In this document: positions 21,231 to 23,573 of the stretch, piece after piece
How the letters are laid out: each line of letters opens with the position of its first letter
Numbering within the stretch: the stretch's first letter is position 1
NCBI GenBank assembly: GCA_943704495.1
Contig: CALSCR010001102.1
Coordinates: forward strand, 1 to 23,573
Source of the DNA: Pigoraptor chileana
Taxonomy: Eukaryota; Opisthokonta; Filasterea
Reading direction: 5' to 3'
Length of the DNA stretch: 23,573 nt
Program-made: the position numbers and the translations under genes
Notes under the pieces: generated by a model
Seen by the model: the letters and a program-made list of their open reading frames with translations, nothing else
What the model was told of the DNA's origin: nothing
Databases searched by the model: none

Positions 21231-22130
21231 GGCAGGCAAATATTGTGCCCAAATGGGAATTGCGCGAAGGAGGTGTTCGCCGCTGGTATGGACAAAGTGA
21301 CCCCTTCTCGCGGTGCTCGCGCTTTGGCGGGCCGAGTCCGCTCAAAGTAATCTCGGTTCGATTGGCCGATTAGGCAGCCAGATGCGCGTCCCCGCACACA
21401 CAACAATAAAAAAACACAGAAAGGACCTTGAAGTCCTTCAACCCCTTCTCAGTGCTGCTCGGAAGGAGATTTCAAACGCGCCAAGTTTTCAAGTTATATG
21501 AAATCCCGATCCAAAGATATCGTAACAAACCGCGGGAACGTTACACTGAAATCACCTCAACCAAAAAGCACTTTGACCCGTTCGATACACACTCAAAACA
21601 GGTACAGATGCAGCAAGATAGATGCCCAATGACAATGGATGTTGTGCGAGAGAGGATAGACGGATGGATGGACGGATGGATTGATGAATGTGGGCGGATG
21701 CAGCTGCCAAAGTGGAACATCCTTCCGCGAGAGACAAAGTCCGCGTCACTGGATTGTTTTTCACCTGACCGTCTACTTATTCATTGACAGGGCAGGCCGA
21801 TTTTCCCGCCCATCGTAACCCCCACTGTAACCATACTTACGTACCAAATCTGTCTTGTTCTCTTATCACAAGCGGATGATGTTCGCTAGATAACATATGA
21901 GTTGGCGGTTACCCTATAGTTACTTTAAACAGTTTGGATAATTTGAAAATAATCACAGTCAGCCATAGTGATTGGAATACCTGGATTGTGAAGTTTCGGG
22001 GATGACGAAAGAAGAGTGTGTTTTGCGAGAATCCGCAAATACCACTCAGTAACATGTCCAACTCATTCGGTCGGCGGATTCGTTTTTGTTTGAGCCCCCT
22101 TGCAACACAAATATGAATCATGCATAAAAC
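21231..22130. promoter_or_regulatory. Divergent promoter region, SIN3 (-) and two-domain RNase III gene (+)
   Basis: 900 bp between divergent start codons, with no protein-like open frame I trust. TTTGGCGGG at 21323-21331, about 95 bases upstream of the SIN3 ATG, matches an E2F-type core. A GGAT-rich repeat lies at 21655-21690. Near the right end, a four-codon upstream ORF (ATG at 22113, stop ending at 22127) precedes the RNase III start by three bases. A second upstream ATG at 22120 overlaps that start in another frame. Confidence 0.5.
21655..21690. repeat. (GGAT)n imperfect tetranucleotide repeat
   Basis: GGAT/GGAC/TGAT units in tandem in the SIN3-RNase III intergenic region. It creates a short tryptophan- and aspartate-rich open frame that should not be taken for a gene. 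Confidence 0.88.
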
Positions 22131-23270
22131 ATGTCGCGTCGTTGCATAGACGACGAGGGCAACCGCAATGGTCTTCCTCGGAAGCGCAAGTATGATTGCC
22201 CCACATGTGTCTATTATACCGTCGGGGACTCTGTGCTGCGACTCGCAACGTCTATTCATGTCTACCGCACAAATCCGGCTGCGAACGAGGCGCAGTTGTC
22301 CGCCGCAAGAGTCTCCCTTTTGAAATCCAACATCGGAGAACCTCTCTTTCGCCGTACCTTAGATGAATTCGAACGCCGTGCGCACTCATGCTCCCCGTCT
22401 GGTCATTGCTCCGACGACGTGCGGGGGAGGATAGGCCATGCATGTGCGAGGATGGGACTTGTTGAGTGCCTCTGTTGTGCTCTGAATGTAATGTCGGATC
22501 AAAGTGGCAATTTTGAAACGGATGATTTGTTGCAGAGCTTTTCGAAGGACAACCCTTACACGGAAGGTTGTAATCTCCTGATTGACGAGTTGATCAAGAG
22601 GGGTCTGCAGGGCCTCTCACAGGACCGTGAAGACGTGCGTTTCAACCGCCGGCTTGAAGCTGCGCTGACTCATCCGTCTTGCGAGGGCTTGCAGAACTAT
22701 CAACGTCTCGAATTTCTTGGTGACGCCGCTATCGGTGCGATTGCGTCACTTTCGATTGCGCGGCTCCATTTGTATGCCATAAGCAGCGGAGAACTAACAC
22801 TTGCGCGCGGTCGCCTCGTGTGTAATGAATCCCTTGCTATACGCGCAGTGCTGCTAGGCATACCCAGATTGATTCGCTTTGGCGACAAATCTCTCGAAGG
22901 GAATGCAGAGGCGTGCAAAGCGGCGCATGCAGATTCGCTCGAGGCCACATTCGGAGCACTTGTCGACTGCGGGTATATTGCAGGCATAGTGTCAGTGTGG
23001 GCATCCTTCGGCGACGACGCTGTTGTCCCGGCAGATGGTGCAAGTGAGGATGCTCTCGGCGGCGGTGATCCATTTGCGCGTGTGACCAAATCGTTTCCCG
23101 GGTCATCCTTCGTCCGGGTAGGCGCAGTGGGCCCCGCCCATAGTGCAGTTCACACTGTGCGCATCGTGGGTGCAGACGGTACGCCGATAGCGTCTGGCGC
23201 CGGAAGCAGTTTCAAGAAAGCGCGACTCGCAGCGGCACGAGCAGCACTACTGACGAAACAGGATGCATAA
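22131..23270 (+). CDS. RNase III family protein: inactive RIIIDa, active RIIIDb, dsRBD
   Basis: Single exon, 379 residues; an in-frame TAA at 22125 supports the ATG at 22131. RNase III enzymes cut double-stranded RNA with two metal-binding catalytic centres. Domain b (about 172-292) has ALTHPS, the signature QRLEFLGDAAIG with Glu194 and Asp198, and HADSLEATFGAL with Asp268 and Glu271, so all four acidic residues are present. Residues about 27-120 look like a second, worn RNase III domain: VGDSVLRLATSIHVYR and EAQLSAARVSLLKSN, followed by GLVECLCCAL. It keeps Asp33 and Glu112 but has Tyr29 and Gly109 where the other two acids belong, and its first helix is missing. Residues about 322-375 form a dsRBD (VGPAHSAVHTVRI, GAGSSFKKARLAAARAAL). 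The order RIIIDa-RIIIDb-dsRBD is that of Drosha and Dicer cores, without helicase, PAZ or long N-terminus. Mitochondrial mL44-like proteins have only one RNase III domain. Confidence 0.85.
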   Translation: MSRRCIDDEGNRNGLPRKRKYDCPTCVYYTVGDSVLRLATSIHVYRTNPAANEAQLSAARVSLLKSNIGEPLFRRTLDEFERRAHSCSPSGHCSDDVRGRIGHACARMGLVECLCCALNVMSDQSGNFETDDLLQSFSKDNPYTEGCNLLIDELIKRGLQGLSQDREDVRFNRRLEAALTHPSCEGLQNYQRLEFLGDAAIGAIASLSIARLHLYAISSGELTLARGRLVCNESLAIRAVLLGIPRLIRFGDKSLEGNAEACKAAHADSLEATFGALVDCGYIAGIVSVWASFGDDAVVPADGASEDALGGGDPFARVTKSFPGSSFVRVGAVGPAHSAVHTVRIVGADGTPIASGAGSSFKKARLAAARAALLTKQDA

Positions 23271-23456
23271 AAACAGCGGAGACAAAGTTACGCTTGGCTG
23301 GACTGTTGGTTTTTGATAATTCTCAACACTGCCCTCATATCGCATGTACAAGAAGCGCGAGAAACCGAAAATGGAAGACGCAGAGGGAAGAACCACGCAA
23401 CTAAACAGTCACGAAACCAATACCACAAAAAAAATGATCAAACGGGCACAGATCGC
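23271..23456. other. Convergent 3' spacer
   Basis: 186 bp between the stop codon of the RNase III gene (+) and that of the RS-tail gene (-), presumably shared 3' UTR sequence. Nothing structured is visible apart from an A-rich run near 23426-23434. Confidence 0.55.
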
Positions 23457-23573
23457 TCATCGTCGCCTCGGACTCTGCGACCGGGAGCGCGAGTCGTGAC
23501 GAGGGCGTCTTCTGCGCCTGTCATCGCCACCATCATCGCTGACGTCATCATGTCGCCTCCCAGTCTCATCCAC
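23457..23573 (-). CDS. Arginine/serine-rich C-terminus of a gene running off the window
   Basis: The last 38 codons and TGA of an open frame that enters from the right edge. The peptide goes from acidic (HDDVSDDGGDD) to strongly basic RS-type sequence (RRRRRPRHDSRSRSQSPRRR). RS-dipeptide tails are typical of splicing factors (SR proteins, U1-70K, tra2-like) and other nuclear RNA-binding proteins. Only the tail is present, so the family cannot be named. It could be a chance frame, but Arg/Ser codon clustering ending in a clean stop makes a real gene more likely. Confidence 0.6.
   Translation of the reverse strand: MDETGRRHDDVSDDGGDDRRRRRPRHDSRSRSQSPRRR

Noticed and set aside
20091-21350. 419-residue open frame on the plus strand
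   Set aside because: It lies antisense to SIN3 exon 1. The minus strand encodes clear PAH1 and PAH2 domains, and the plus-strand peptide is Arg/Leu/His-rich with no family resemblance, as expected of a shadow frame in GC-rich coding DNA.
21323-21384. tRNA-like A-box and B-box resemblance (TTTGGCGGGCCGAGT, GGTTCGATTGG)
   Set aside because: No 7-bp acceptor stem, no anticodon arm and no 5-bp T-arm stem can be formed around these words.
21428-21787. 119-residue plus-strand frame in the SIN3-RNase III spacer
   Set aside because: Its most striking part (DGWMDGWIDE) is translated GGAT repeat, and the rest resembles no family and lacks a good start.

Overview
The window is nuclear DNA of a eukaryote. 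Coding segments are cut by spliceosomal introns with GT donors (mostly GTGAGT, GTAAGT, GTGGGT or GTGCGT) and AG acceptors. TAA, TAG and TGA all end reading frames, so the standard code applies. Genes are compact (introns about 70-400 bp) and alternate between strands. The gene set (peroxisomal uricase, two-domain fluoride exporter, NSUN6-type RNA methyltransferase, SIN3, a VASt lipid-transfer protein, a two-domain RNase III) fits a unicellular eukaryote. An opisthokont or close relative is possible, but I cannot name the lineage from sequence alone.

Layout: 1-58 is a GA/TGAG microsatellite at the window edge. 411-1991 (+) is urate oxidase in five exons. 2509-4335 (-) is a SAM-like domain joined to a four-helix membrane protein. 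4845-7880 (-) is a ten-exon protein with a beta-grasp-like N-terminus, a C1 zinc finger, a second zinc-binding segment, a VASt domain and a C-terminal membrane anchor. 8333-10534 (+) is a FEX-type fluoride exporter in six exons. 10688-12246 (-) is NSUN6. About 12514-14240 (+) is an unrecognised protein with a beta-grasp-like region and a coiled coil. 14883-21230 (-) is the SIN3 co-repressor in ten exons. 22131-23270 (+) is an intronless protein with two RNase III domains (the first inactive) and a dsRBD. 23457-23573 (-) is the arginine/serine-rich end of a gene that runs off the window.

I rebuilt exon structures by hand by requiring GT-AG introns, closed reading frames and continuity of family motifs. 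In the C1 finger the intron falls between zinc ligands, and the spliced product restores the exact C1 spacing. In uricase, FEX and SIN3 the splice junctions restore conserved blocks.

The genes do not form a metabolic cluster. SIN3, NSUN6, the RNase III protein and the RS-tail protein act on chromatin or RNA, while the SAM-4TM, C1-VASt and FEX proteins are membrane proteins. The most novel items are the C1+VASt combination (possible diacylglycerol-responsive sterol transfer at membrane contacts) and the small Drosha/Dicer-like RNase III pseudodimer. Microsatellites (AC, AG, AT, CAA, GGAT) are common in introns and intergenic DNA.
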